DNA from: B18-G4 sp003648575
Lineage (GTDB): Bacteria; Bacteroidota; Bacteroidia; Bacteroidales; B18-G4
Direction of reading: 5' to 3'
Assembly: GCA_029942245.1 (NCBI GenBank)
Contig: JAOZTN010000001.1
Location: 1 to 64,000, forward strand
DNA length: 64,000 nt
The position numbers and the translations under genes are program-made. This document shows, in pieces, positions 25,125 through 33,905 of the stretch; the stretch's first letter is position 1; each line of letters begins with the position of its first letter. The notes beneath the pieces were generated by a model. That model ran no database searches. It was not told where the DNA came from and saw nothing but the letters and a program-made list of their open reading frames with translations.

Positions 25125-25448
25125 ATGGCAACGAAGATACATATCAAGAAAGGCGACACCGTGATGGTTATCACCGGCGAGTCGAAAGGCATGCAAGGCA
25201 GGGTCCTTAAAATTAATCCTAAAACCTACAAAGCTATTGTGGAAGGTGCGAATGAAGTTAGCAAACACACCAAGCCAAACGCCGACAATCCTAAAGGCGG
25301 GATCATCAAGAAAGAAGCCTTTATTCATATTTCCAACCTTAAAGTGGTCGACGGAAAAGGAAACGCCACCAGAATTGGAAGGAAAATAGATGAAAAGACC
25401 AACAAAACCGTCAGGGTTTCCAAAAAATCAGGGGAGGTCATTAAGTAA
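25125..25448 (+). CDS. rplX: 50S ribosomal protein L24
   Basis: The 107-residue protein initiates 50S assembly. The N-terminal KOW motif is seen in HIKKGDTVMVITGESKGMQG, and the middle has GGIIKKEAFIHISNLKVVD. Its stop codon shares one base with the rplE start (TAATG), which couples the two genes. Confidence 0.96.
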   Translation: MATKIHIKKGDTVMVITGESKGMQGRVLKINPKTYKAIVEGANEVSKHTKPNADNPKGGIIKKEAFIHISNLKVVDGKGNATRIGRKIDEKTNKTVRVSKKSGEVIK

Positions 25449-26005
25449 TGAAATATACACCAAGACTTAAAACCCAGTATTTCGAAGAGATCGTACCTGC
25501 TTTAACTAAGCAATTCGAATACAAAAACCGTATGGAAGTACCTAAGATCCAGAAGATTTCTGTGAACCAGGGGCTTGGACAGGCTATTGTAGACAAGAAA
25601 CTCATCGATACCGGTATAGAAGAAATGACTATGATCACCGGCCAGAAGGCCGTTTCTACCAAGTCAAAGAAAGATATCTCAAACTTTAAGCTGCGTAAAG
25701 GCATGCCCATCGGAGTAAGGGTGACCCTGCGCGGCGATAAGATGTACGAATTCCTCGACAGGCTGGTGGCAGTTGCCATCCCCAGGATCAGGGACTTCAG
25801 GGGTATCAACGACAAAGGCTTCGATGGAAGAGGTAATTATACTTTCGGTATTCCGGAACAAATTATCTTTCCAGAGATCGATATGGACAAGGTCAGTCTT
25901 ATCAATGGTATGGATATTACCATCGTGACCTCAGCCAGTAACGATAAAGAGGCCATTGCCTTATTAAAAGAATTTGGATTACCGTTTAAAAATCAAAACA
26001 GTTAG
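25448..26005 (+). CDS. rplE: 50S ribosomal protein L5
   Basis: The 185-residue protein binds 5S rRNA in the central protuberance. It has VPKIQKISVNQGLGQAI near residue 31, GQKAVSTKSKKDISNFKLR, and the conserved GVRVTLRGDKMYEFLDRLV. It starts on the last base of the rplX stop codon. Confidence 0.98.
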   Translation: MKYTPRLKTQYFEEIVPALTKQFEYKNRMEVPKIQKISVNQGLGQAIVDKKLIDTGIEEMTMITGQKAVSTKSKKDISNFKLRKGMPIGVRVTLRGDKMYEFLDRLVAVAIPRIRDFRGINDKGFDGRGNYTFGIPEQIIFPEIDMDKVSLINGMDITIVTSASNDKEAIALLKEFGLPFKNQNS

Positions 26006-26008
26006 ACT

Positions 26009-26278
26009 ATGGCTAAAGAATCAATGAAAGCCCGCGAAGTGAAAAGGGCAAAGCTCGTAGAAAAATATGCAAAAAAAAGAGCTGAGCTGATTGCAAATGG
26101 CGACTATGCCGGACTGCAAAAGCTTCCGAAGAATGCATCACCGGTACGTATGCACAACCGTTGCAGCCTGACCGGCAGACCAAAAGGATATATGCGTCAA
26201 TTCGGAGTTTCACGTATCAACTTCAGGGAAATGGCACTCCAGGGTTTGATCCCGGGGATTAAAAAAGCTAGCTGGTAA
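26009..26278 (+). CDS. rpsN: 30S ribosomal protein S14, zinc-free type
   Basis: The 89-residue head protein has the C-terminal RCSLTGRPKGYMRQFGVSRINFRE typical of S14. Zinc-binding S14 is about 61 residues with two CxxC pairs. This one is the longer form with a single Cys in that region, so it should not need zinc. S4 and L36 in this cluster are also zinc-free types. Confidence 0.96.
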   Translation: MAKESMKAREVKRAKLVEKYAKKRAELIANGDYAGLQKLPKNASPVRMHNRCSLTGRPKGYMRQFGVSRINFREMALQGLIPGIKKASW

Positions 26279-26296
26279 TTAATAAAGAATACTGAA

Positions 26297-26698
26297 ATGA
26301 CAGATCCAATTGCAGATTATTTAACCAGACTCAGAAATGCAGTCTTGGCAAAACACAGGATAGTAGAGATCCCGGCCTCCAATATCAAGAAAGACATCAC
26401 TAAGATATTGCACGAAAAAGGATACATCCTGAACTATAAATTCGAAGACGCTGAAGGTAATGGACAAGGTATGATCAAGATAGCATTGAAATACCATCCT
26501 GTTACTAAACAACCAGCCATCAACAAGCTGGACCGGATATCAAAACCGGGTCTTCGTAAGTATGTAAGGGCTGACAGCCTCCCAAGAGTACTGAATGGGC
26601 TGGGAATCGCCATTCTTTCCACTTCTCAAGGTGTGATGACCGATAAGGAAGCCAGGAATGAAGAAGTAGGCGGTGAAGTTTTATGTTTCGTAAGTTAA
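26297..26698 (+). CDS. rpsH: 30S ribosomal protein S8
   Basis: The 133-residue protein organises the 16S central domain. It begins TDPIADYLTRLRNAVLAKH and ends with the conserved ISTSQGVMTDKEAR-like segment (LSTSQGVMTDKEARNEEVGGEVLC). In E. coli it represses the spc operon by binding mRNA near rplE; I did not identify such a site by eye. Confidence 0.97.
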   Translation: MTDPIADYLTRLRNAVLAKHRIVEIPASNIKKDITKILHEKGYILNYKFEDAEGNGQGMIKIALKYHPVTKQPAINKLDRISKPGLRKYVRADSLPRVLNGLGIAILSTSQGVMTDKEARNEEVGGEVLCFVS

Positions 26699-26714
26699 TA
26701 CAGGAGTAAAAGAT

Positions 26715-27269
26715 ATGTCACGTATAGGAAAATTACCTGTCAGCGTACCGGAAGGTGTTGAGATCAACATCGCCGACGATAATGTAGTAACCGTGAAAGG
26801 TAAACTCGGTGAACTGCAACAGCAGTTCAATAAAGAAATGGTTCTGAAAGTTGAAGATGGTACACTTACCGTTGAAAGACCTAGCGAATCGAAAGTACAC
26901 CGGGCACAGCATGGACTGACAAGGTCGCTGGTAAATAATATGGTTATTGGTGTTTCCGAAGGGTACACCATCATACAGGAACTTGTAGGTGTAGGTTATA
27001 AAGCCATTGCCAACGGTCAGGTTCTTGAACTGGCATTGGGATATTCACACAGTATCTTTCTGGAACTTCCTCAGATAGTTTCCGTGGAAACAGTTACTGA
27101 AAGAGGAAAGAATCCAACCATTACGCTTAAGTCTGTTGACAAACAGCTTATCGGACAGGTTGCTGCCAAGATCAGATCATTCCGTAAACCCGAGCCATAT
27201 AAGGGTAAAGGAATACTGTATCAAGGTGAACAGATCAGAAGGAAAGCAGGTAAAGCAGCTGCAGAATAA
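26715..27269 (+). CDS. rplF: 50S ribosomal protein L6
   Basis: The 184-residue protein lies near the GTPase centre. It has SRIGKLPVSVPEGVEINI at the start and RSFRKPEPYKGKGILYQGE at the end, both family signatures. The paired alpha/beta repeat expected of L6 covers the whole length. Confidence 0.97.
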   Translation: MSRIGKLPVSVPEGVEINIADDNVVTVKGKLGELQQQFNKEMVLKVEDGTLTVERPSESKVHRAQHGLTRSLVNNMVIGVSEGYTIIQELVGVGYKAIANGQVLELALGYSHSIFLELPQIVSVETVTERGKNPTITLKSVDKQLIGQVAAKIRSFRKPEPYKGKGILYQGEQIRRKAGKAAAE

Positions 27270-27302
27270 ACAGAAGCTAAGAATATATAAAATCCTGATA
27301 GG

Positions 27303-27671
27303 ATGAAAAAGATAAAAGACAGGAAACAATACAGAAGGTACAGGATCAAGATGCGGATCAGGAATTCCATCTCTCCCGGTACAGCACAAACACCGAGGCT
27401 GACCATTTTCAGGAGCAATAAAGGAATTTACGCACAATTGGTCGACGATACAGAAGGGAAAACCCTTGCTTCAGCATCATCCCGCGAAAAGGGGATCGTT
27501 GACAAGAAAGTTCCTAAGCTCGAACAGGCTAAGCTGGTTGGACAACTGATCGCTGAAAAAGCGAAAGAAGCAGGCATCGAACAGGCGATTTTCGACAGGA
27601 ATGGTTATCTGTATCATGGAAGAATTAAATCATTGGCAGAAGCTGCCAGAAAAGGCGGACTTAAATTTTAA
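27303..27671 (+). CDS. rplR: 50S ribosomal protein L18
   Basis: The 122-residue 5S rRNA-binding protein shows RKQYRRYRIKMRIRNSI, then TPRLTIFRSNKGIYAQLVDD, and ends DRNGYLYHGRIKSLAEAARKGGL. It follows rplF after 33 bp, in normal spc order. Confidence 0.97.
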   Translation: MKKIKDRKQYRRYRIKMRIRNSISPGTAQTPRLTIFRSNKGIYAQLVDDTEGKTLASASSREKGIVDKKVPKLEQAKLVGQLIAEKAKEAGIEQAIFDRNGYLYHGRIKSLAEAARKGGLKF

Positions 27672-27677
27672 TGTATT

Positions 27678-28196
27678 ATGTCAAACGTTAATGTTAAAAG
27701 AGTAAAATCAAGCGAGATAGAGTTTAAAGACAGGCTCGTAAGCATACAGCGTGTTACCAAGGTAACCAAGGGTGGTAGGACTTTCAGTTTCTCTGCCATT
27801 GTGGTTGTTGGAAATGAAAACGGCGTTGTTGGACATGGTCTCGGGAAGGCAAAAGAGGTTACCTCTGCCATTGCTAAAGGTATTGATGATGCCAAGAAGA
27901 ACCTGGTGAAAGTGCCAGTACTGAAAGGTACCATCCCCCACGAACAGACAGGAAAATATAGTGGTGCTGAGGTATTTATAAAGCCTGCTGCCCCCGGTAC
28001 CGGAGTTATTGCGGGTGGTGCGATGCGTGCCGTACTCGAAAGTGTTGGTATCAAGGATGTACTCGCGAAGTCGAAAGGTTCATCCAACCCTCACTCTGTA
28101 GTAAAGGCTACCCTCGATGCACTTGTAAAGCTCAGGGATGCACATACCATTGCAGAACTCAGGGGAATCGATGTTGACAAAGTGTTCAACGGCTAG
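27678..28196 (+). CDS. rpsE: 30S ribosomal protein S5
   Basis: The 172-residue protein supports decoding accuracy. It has the double-stranded RNA-binding domain with DRLVSIQRVTKVTKGGRTFSFSAIVVVG near residue 20. The loop with GVVGHGLGKAKEV and the second domain AAPGTGVIAGGAMRAVLESVGI are also present. No spectinomycin-resistance change is evident in the residue-20s loop. Confidence 0.97.
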   Translation: MSNVNVKRVKSSEIEFKDRLVSIQRVTKVTKGGRTFSFSAIVVVGNENGVVGHGLGKAKEVTSAIAKGIDDAKKNLVKVPVLKGTIPHEQTGKYSGAEVFIKPAAPGTGVIAGGAMRAVLESVGIKDVLAKSKGSSNPHSVVKATLDALVKLRDAHTIAELRGIDVDKVFNG

Positions 28197-28223
28197 TAAT
28201 AATTTCTGAAAAGCGATAGCACG

Positions 28224-28409
28224 ATGAAAAAACTCAAGATAAAACAGGTAAGAAGCGGCATTGGAAGGCCAGAACGCCAGAAAAGGACACTCGAAGCACT
28301 TGGATTCAAAAGAATGAACCAGACTATCGAGGTGGAGGTATCTCCTCAGGTCCAGGGAATGATTGACGCAGTCAGTCATCTCATAGAAATTGTAGACGAT
28401 AAAAAATAA
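28224..28409 (+). CDS. rpmD: 50S ribosomal protein L30
   Basis: The 61-residue protein reads KKLKIKQVRSGIGRPERQKR, then TLEALGFKRMNQTIEV, the usual L30 pattern. Many bacteria lack L30, but Bacteroidota keep it between rpsE and rplO as here. Confidence 0.95.
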   Translation: MKKLKIKQVRSGIGRPERQKRTLEALGFKRMNQTIEVEVSPQVQGMIDAVSHLIEIVDDKK

Positions 28410-28428
28410 CAGCATAAACAGATAAAAC

Positions 28429-28875
28429 ATGGATTTAAGTAATCTTAAACCGGCCAAAGGTTCAACCAAGAACAGAAAGCGTATTGCCCGCGGTCAGGGC
28501 TCTGGAAAAGGCGGCACGGCCACACGTGGCCATAAAGGTGCAAAGTCCAGGTCAGGATACAAGCGCAAAGCAGGATTCGAAGGTGGACAGATGCCATTGT
28601 ACAGGCGTGTCCCTAAATCCGGATTCAAAAATATCAACAGGGTTGAATATCATGGAATCAACCTCGACACTTTGCAGAAGCTTGCTGAAGCCAAGAAGCT
28701 TAGCAGCATTGACCAGCAGGTGCTCGTGGAAAACGGACTGGCCTCCAAGAAGGATCTGATCAAGATTCTCGGACGTGGCGAACTCAGCATGAAGCTTGAA
28801 GTAACAGCCCATGCATTTTCTGAAAAAGCAATCAGCGCAATAGAAGCCAAAGGTGGCGTTGCCGTAAAACTTTAA
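28429..28875 (+). CDS. rplO: 50S ribosomal protein L15
   Basis: The 148-residue late-assembly protein has the Gly/Lys-rich N-terminus NRKRIARGQGSGKGGTATRG and GFEGGQMPLYRRVPKSGF near residue 48. The C-terminal half forms the compact domain ending EAKGGVAVKL. It lies five bases before secY. Confidence 0.97.
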   Translation: MDLSNLKPAKGSTKNRKRIARGQGSGKGGTATRGHKGAKSRSGYKRKAGFEGGQMPLYRRVPKSGFKNINRVEYHGINLDTLQKLAEAKKLSSIDQQVLVENGLASKKDLIKILGRGELSMKLEVTAHAFSEKAISAIEAKGGVAVKL

Positions 28876-28880
28876 CTTTA

Positions 28881-30242
28881 ATGAAAAGGTTAATACAGAC
28901 CATAAGAAACATTTATAAGATTGAGGAACTCAGGAACCGTATCCTTTATACTATCGGTATCGTCCTGATCTATCGTCTGGGCTCTTATGTTGTGCTGCCA
29001 GGCGTGAACCCCTCTGAGCTTGCCGGCATGGAGGCCCAATCAAGTGGTGGCCTCATGGGACTGCTGAACATGTTCTCCGGAGGTTCATTCTCTCGTGCAT
29101 CGATCTTCGCCCTCGGGATCATGCCTTACATTTCTGCATCTATTGTGGTGCAGTTGCTGGGCATGGCCCTTCCTTACTTCCAGAAGTTACAGAAAGAAGG
29201 TGAAAGCGGAAGGAAGAAGATCAACCAGATCACCCGTTACCTCACTATTCTTATCACAGGTTTCCAGGCACAGGCATATATTGCCAACCTGGTTAGCCAG
29301 CTGCGCAGCCCCGATGGGTCCATCACAGCGATCATGCCATTTGAAGGAACGACAGTGTCGCCCTTCTTCTGGGTGTCGTCAACGGTGATCCTGATCTCAG
29401 GGACTATGTTCGTGATGTGGCTCGGTGAAAAGATCACCGACAAGGGTATTGGGAACGGTATCTCACTGATCATTATGATCGGTATTATTGCCCGTTTGCC
29501 ATTTGCACTGGTGGGTGAATTTATTTCACGCCTCGAAGAACAGGGCGGTGGACTGGTATACTTCATCCTGGAGATCGGAATACTCGTATTCGTGATCCTG
29601 TTGACGATCCTGCTTGTTCAGGGTACCCGAAGGATACCGGTACAATATGCTAAACGTATCGTAGGTAACAAACAATACGGTGGTGTACGTCAGTACATCC
29701 CGCTGAAAGTAAATGCTGCCGGTGTAATGCCAATCATCTTTGCACAGGCGATCATGTTCCTGCCACTCACCGTGGCCGGTTTCACCAGCTCCGACATTTC
29801 CGGATTTGTATCTGCATTCTCGAATATCAACGGATTCTGGTACAACATGGTGTTCTTCTTCATGATCCTGCTGTTTACCTACTTCTATACAGCCATTACG
29901 ATTAACCCGAACCAGATGGCTGAAGACATGAAAAAGAATGGTGGGTTTATCCCTGGTGTTAAGCCGGGGCGTAAAACCGCAGAATTTATAGATAACGTAA
30001 TGTCGAAGATCACCCTGCCGGGATCAATCTTCCTCGGATTGGTGGCCATCATGCCCGCCCTGGTTGTACAGATCGGCGTGAACCAGCAGTTCGCGCAATT
30101 CTACGGAGGAACATCATTGCTCATCCTCGTGGGTGTTGTACTCGATACGCTGCAGCAGATCGAGAGCCACTTGCTGATGAGGCATTACGACGGGCTGACA
30201 AAATCAGGCCGGATCAAGGGAAGGTCTTCAATGAATATGTAG
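28881..30242 (+). CDS. secY: Protein translocase subunit SecY
   Basis: The 453-residue channel protein has ten membrane segments, starting with ILYTIGIVLIYRLGSYVVLP. The plug region follows (GLLNMFSGGSFSRASIFALGI), and the cytosolic loop GTRRIPVQYAKRIVGNK is the SecA/ribosome contact. The C-terminal GLTKSGRIKGRS is conserved. It exports unfolded proteins across the inner membrane, including the many signal-peptide proteins here. adk, which follows secY in many bacteria, is absent and map comes next. Confidence 0.98.
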   Translation: MKRLIQTIRNIYKIEELRNRILYTIGIVLIYRLGSYVVLPGVNPSELAGMEAQSSGGLMGLLNMFSGGSFSRASIFALGIMPYISASIVVQLLGMALPYFQKLQKEGESGRKKINQITRYLTILITGFQAQAYIANLVSQLRSPDGSITAIMPFEGTTVSPFFWVSSTVILISGTMFVMWLGEKITDKGIGNGISLIIMIGIIARLPFALVGEFISRLEEQGGGLVYFILEIGILVFVILLTILLVQGTRRIPVQYAKRIVGNKQYGGVRQYIPLKVNAAGVMPIIFAQAIMFLPLTVAGFTSSDISGFVSAFSNINGFWYNMVFFFMILLFTYFYTAITINPNQMAEDMKKNGGFIPGVKPGRKTAEFIDNVMSKITLPGSIFLGLVAIMPALVVQIGVNQQFAQFYGGTSLLILVGVVLDTLQQIESHLLMRHYDGLTKSGRIKGRSSMNM

Positions 30243-30259
30243 TACTATAATAACGGTTG

Positions 30260-31036
30260 ATGATACATATTAAGACTGAAGAAGAAATTGAATTGTTAAG
30301 AGAGAGTTCTTTACTTGTTGGTAAAACACTTGCTGAGGTTGCGAAACGCATCCAGCCCGGCCTTGAGACCCTTGTTCTTGATAAGCTTGCTGAAGAGTTT
30401 ATAAGAGACCATGGGGCAGAACCCGGGTTCAAAGGATATAACGGTTTTCCCTATACCCTTTGCATATCAGTAAATGATCAGGTGGTGCACGGTTTTCCCG
30501 GGCTTAAACCTTTACTGGATGGTGATATTGTTTCGATCGACTGCGGTGTTTTAAAAAACGGTTTCTACGGTGATTCCGCCTATACTTTTGCCGTTGGTGA
30601 AGTAGATGAAGAGGTCTTGCTGCTGATGGAAAAGACAAAAGAGTCCTTATATAAAGCCATTGAAGTAGCAGTAGAAGGCAAACGTGTCGGCGATATTGGC
30701 CATGCTGTACAGAACCATGTTGAACAATACGGTTACTCCGTGGTGAGGGATCTTGTTGGACATGGACTCGGAAGACAGCTCCACGAAAAGCCTGAAGTTC
30801 CGAACTACGGTAAACGCGGTTCAGGGATCAAGCTGAAGGAAGGCATGGTGCTGGCCATAGAACCGATGGTAAACCTGGGTACGAGGCATGTGATACAACT
30901 CGCTGACGGATGGACAATAAGAACAGCCGACAAAAAACCATCAGCGCATTTTGAACATGATGTAGCGGTGCGGAAAGGAAAAGCCGAGGTGTTATCAACA
31001 TTTGAATATATTGAAGAAGTGATTAACTCAAAATAA
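30260..31036 (+). CDS. map: Methionine aminopeptidase type I
   Basis: Removes the initiator Met from new proteins. From the ATG at 30260 it has 258 residues; the reading frame also opens at a TTG one codon earlier. The five metal ligands are visible: Asp in SIDCGVLKNGFYGDSAYTF (two Asp), His in GHGLGRQLHEKP, Glu in MVLAIEPMV and Glu in FEHDVAV. It belongs to the short class without an N-terminal extension. It precedes infA by four bases. Confidence 0.97.
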   Translation: MIHIKTEEEIELLRESSLLVGKTLAEVAKRIQPGLETLVLDKLAEEFIRDHGAEPGFKGYNGFPYTLCISVNDQVVHGFPGLKPLLDGDIVSIDCGVLKNGFYGDSAYTFAVGEVDEEVLLLMEKTKESLYKAIEVAVEGKRVGDIGHAVQNHVEQYGYSVVRDLVGHGLGRQLHEKPEVPNYGKRGSGIKLKEGMVLAIEPMVNLGTRHVIQLADGWTIRTADKKPSAHFEHDVAVRKGKAEVLSTFEYIEEVINSK

Positions 31037-31040
31037 TATT

Positions 31041-31259
31041 ATGGCAAAACAACCATCCATAGAACAAGATGGCACTGTCATCGAATCGTTAGGCAATGCC
31101 ATGTTCAGGGTTGAACTGGAAAATGGTCATGTGATCATCGCTCATATTTCAGGCAAGATGCGCATGCATTATATTAAAATTTTACCGGGTGACAGGGTAA
31201 AACTGGAAATGTCGCCCTACGATTTGACAAAAGGAAGAATTACGTTCAGATATAAATAG
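31041..31259 (+). CDS. infA: Translation initiation factor IF-1
   Basis: The 72-residue OB-fold protein shows the family pattern: QDGTVIESLGNAMFRVELEN, GHVIIAHISGKMRMHYIKIL, PGDRVKLEMSPYDLTKGRI. It occupies the A site during initiation. Its place between map and rpmJ is conserved. Confidence 0.98.
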   Translation: MAKQPSIEQDGTVIESLGNAMFRVELENGHVIIAHISGKMRMHYIKILPGDRVKLEMSPYDLTKGRITFRYK

Positions 31260-31272
31260 AAAGCATTAAAAA

Positions 31273-31389
31273 ATGAAAACCAGAGCATCAGTAAAAAAAC
31301 GGTCGCCTGAATGTAAGATCGTTAGACGGAAGGGACGCTTGTATGTGATTAACAAGAAGAACCCAAAATTCAAACAAAAACAAGGATAA
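31273..31389 (+). CDS. rpmJ: 50S ribosomal protein L36, zinc-free type
   Basis: A 38-residue gene: ATG at 31273-31275, TAA at 31387-31389. It reads MKTRASVKKRSPECKIVRRK and then GRLYVINKKNPKFKQKQG. The zinc form has three Cys and one His; here only Cys14 remains. The other ligand positions are Ser11, Asn or Lys near 27, and Phe33 region. It should fold without zinc, in line with S4 and S14. It is 13 bp from infA and 24 bp from rpsM. Confidence 0.95.
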   Translation: MKTRASVKKRSPECKIVRRKGRLYVINKKNPKFKQKQG

Positions 31390-31413
31390 TAATAACACTA
31401 TAATCCATCAAAT

Positions 31414-31794
31414 ATGGCTAGGATAGCAGGTGTAGATATACCAGACAACAAAAGGGGTGAGATTAGCCTCACCTACATTTACGGCATAGGCAGAAGCAAT
31501 GCTCAAAAGATCCTGAAAGACGCAGGCATCTCCGGAGACAAGAAAGTCGAGGATTGGGATGACGATGAACAGAACAAGATTCGTACTATCATCAACGAAA
31601 GGTTCAAGGTAGAAGGTTCGCTGAGGTCAGAGACCCAGATGAATATCAAGCGCCTCATGGACATTGGTACGTATCGCGGGATCCGTCATCGTATTGGCCT
31701 TCCGCTCCGCGGACAGAGCACCAAAAATAATGCCCGTACACGTAAAGGACGTAAGAAAACAGTTGCCAACAAGAAAGTGGCACCGAAAGGTTAA
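31414..31794 (+). CDS. rpsM: 30S ribosomal protein S13
   Basis: The 126-residue head protein contacts P-site tRNA and bridges to 50S. It begins ARIAGVDIPDNKRGEISLTY and ends with TYRGIRHRIGLPLRGQ, followed by a basic tail (TRKGRKKTVANKKVAPKG). It is first of the alpha-operon part. Confidence 0.97.
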   Translation: MARIAGVDIPDNKRGEISLTYIYGIGRSNAQKILKDAGISGDKKVEDWDDDEQNKIRTIINERFKVEGSLRSETQMNIKRLMDIGTYRGIRHRIGLPLRGQSTKNNARTRKGRKKTVANKKVAPKG

Positions 31795-31839
31795 TATAAA
31801 ATAGAAAACAGAATTATTCTGCTGAAATAAAGAAAAACT

Positions 31840-32229
31840 ATGGCTAAATCAACCAGAGGTTCGAAGAAGCGGGTGGTCAAGGTTGAACCCACAGGGAAGG
31901 CATACATCAGTGCTTCATTCAACAACATTATCATCTCCCTGACCAATAATGCCGGACAGGTAATTTCCTGGTCATCATCGGGAAAGATGGGATTCAGGGG
32001 TTCAAAAAAGAACACACCTTATGCTGCACAACTAGCAGCCGAGGACTGTGCCAAGGTCGCTTATGATGCCGGCCTTCGTAAAGTAAAAGTAAACGTAAAA
32101 GGACCGGGTGCGGGCAGAGAATCTGCTATACGTACCCTCCATTCAATGGGTATCGAGGTAACCGAGATCAAGGATGTTACCCCACTGCCACATAATGGAT
32201 GCAGGCCTCCGAAAAGAAGAAGAGTATAA
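31840..32229 (+). CDS. rpsK: 30S ribosomal protein S11
   Basis: The 129-residue platform protein has GKAYISASFNNIIISLTNNA near residue 22 and the KVNVKGPGAGRESAIRTL motif near 85. It ends with PHNGCRPPKRRRV, the conserved C-terminus. It follows rpsM after 45 bp. Confidence 0.97.
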   Translation: MAKSTRGSKKRVVKVEPTGKAYISASFNNIIISLTNNAGQVISWSSSGKMGFRGSKKNTPYAAQLAAEDCAKVAYDAGLRKVKVNVKGPGAGRESAIRTLHSMGIEVTEIKDVTPLPHNGCRPPKRRRV

Positions 32230-32254
32230 TTATTTAACACAATAAGAGAATATT

Positions 32255-32860
32255 ATGGCCAGGTACAGAGGACCAAAATCAAAGATTGCCAGGAAATTCA
32301 AAGATCCGATCTTTGGACCAGACAAAGCCCTTGACAGGAAACCATATCCCCCGGGACAACATGGAAATAACAGGAGGAGAAGGAAAGAATCAGAATATGG
32401 TATCCAGCTCCAGGAAAAGCAGAAAGCGAAATATACCTATGGTATCCTCGAGAAACAATTTAGGAATACTTTCAAGAAAGCTACCAAAAAAGGTGGGGTC
32501 ACAGGTGAGATCCTTCTTCAACTTATCGAAGCCAGGCTCGACAATGTTGTTTACAGGTTGGGCATCTCCCCTACCCGTAGAGGAGCCAGGCAGCTGGTCG
32601 GACACAGGCATATTCTTGTGAATGGCACCATCACTAACATCGCCTCATTCGAATTGAAACCGGGTGATGTGGTTAGTGTCAGAGAAAAGTCAAAATCATT
32701 GGAAGCAGTTACCGAATCACTTTCAGGTCGCAGCAACAGCTATGGATGGCTGGAATGGGATGATGAAAGAATGGAAGGTAAATTCATTAATTTCCCTACG
32801 AGAGAAGAAATCCCGGAAAATATCAGGGAACAACTTATCGTGGAACTTTACTCCAAGTAA
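32255..32860 (+). CDS. rpsD: 30S ribosomal protein S4, zinc-free type
   Basis: The 201-residue primary assembly protein contains the S4 RNA-binding domain (NVVYRLGISPTRRGARQLVGH, near residue 92). The N-terminus FGPDKALDRKPYPPGQHG has no Cys, whereas zinc-binding S4 proteins have four. In E. coli S4 represses the alpha operon; no matching mRNA site was identified here by eye. Confidence 0.97.
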   Translation: MARYRGPKSKIARKFKDPIFGPDKALDRKPYPPGQHGNNRRRRKESEYGIQLQEKQKAKYTYGILEKQFRNTFKKATKKGGVTGEILLQLIEARLDNVVYRLGISPTRRGARQLVGHRHILVNGTITNIASFELKPGDVVSVREKSKSLEAVTESLSGRSNSYGWLEWDDERMEGKFINFPTREEIPENIREQLIVELYSK

Positions 32861-32907
32861 GTAAGCAGGATAGCCCACATTAGTGATTATTTAATATACA
32901 GCATATT

Positions 32908-33900
32908 ATGGCAATATTAGCATTTCAAAAACCAGACAAGGTGATCATGATAGAAGCTGATGAATTCAGAGGAAGCTTTGAATTTCGTCCGCTGGAACCG
33001 GGCTTTGGTGTAACCATTGGGAACGCACTGCGCAGGATCCTCTTATCATCCCTTGAAGGATACTCCATTACATCCATGAGGATAGATGGCGTAGTCCAGG
33101 AATTTTCCACCATCCGCGGTGTGGTTGAAGATGTTTCTCAGATCATCCTGAACCTTAAAAAAATCAGGTTCAAGAAGCAGATCGATACCGAGAACAACGA
33201 AAAAATTCATATCGTTATTGGTGACCAGGAGGTGTTTAAAGCCGGTGATATCAATAAATTCTTATCGGTATTCCAGGTGCTGAACCCGGAAGAGGTGATC
33301 TGCCATATGGACAGCAGCGTGAAGCTTTCTATGGAACTCACCATCAACAAAGGCAGGGGTTATGTTCCGGCTGAAGAGAACAAATCCATAAATGATACTG
33401 TTGACACCATTGCAATCGACTCAATCCACACTCCCATTAAAAATGTGAAATATCACGTTGAAAACTGGAGGGTTGAACAAAAGACTGACTACGAAAAGCT
33501 GGTCCTGGAGATTGAAACCGACGGTTCTATTACCCCGAAAGAAGCATTGAAAGAAGCTGCAACGATCCTGATCCATCACTTTATGTTGTTCTCAGATGAG
33601 AAGATCACACTGGATTCAGAAGAAAAAGCGGTGACAGAAGAATTTGATGAAAATTCATTACATATTCGCCAGTTACTGAAAACCAAGCTGATCGACATGG
33701 ACCTCTCAGTGAGAGCCCTCAACTGCCTCAAGGCAGCCGACGTTGAATCACTTGGTGACCTTGTAACATTTAACAAGAACGACCTGCTTAAATTCAGGAA
33801 CTTTGGAAAGAAATCGCTGACCGAACTCGAAGAGCTGGTCAAATCTAAAGGACTTGAATTTGGCATGAACATTTCGAAATACAAATTAGATAAGGAATAA
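32908..33900 (+). CDS. rpoA: DNA-directed RNA polymerase subunit alpha
   Basis: The 330-residue subunit has the dimerising N-terminal domain with FRPLEPGFGVTIGNALRRILL (residues 30-50) and EVICHMDSSVKLSMEL. After a linker with EENSLHI-like DENSLHIRQLLKTK, the alpha-CTD follows (SVRALNCLKAADVESLGDLV, FGKKSLTELEEL), which binds upstream DNA and activators. It lies between rpsD and rplQ as usual. Confidence 0.98.
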   Translation: MAILAFQKPDKVIMIEADEFRGSFEFRPLEPGFGVTIGNALRRILLSSLEGYSITSMRIDGVVQEFSTIRGVVEDVSQIILNLKKIRFKKQIDTENNEKIHIVIGDQEVFKAGDINKFLSVFQVLNPEEVICHMDSSVKLSMELTINKGRGYVPAEENKSINDTVDTIAIDSIHTPIKNVKYHVENWRVEQKTDYEKLVLEIETDGSITPKEALKEAATILIHHFMLFSDEKITLDSEEKAVTEEFDENSLHIRQLLKTKLIDMDLSVRALNCLKAADVESLGDLVTFNKNDLLKFRNFGKKSLTELEELVKSKGLEFGMNISKYKLDKE

Positions 33901-33905
33901 TTGAA

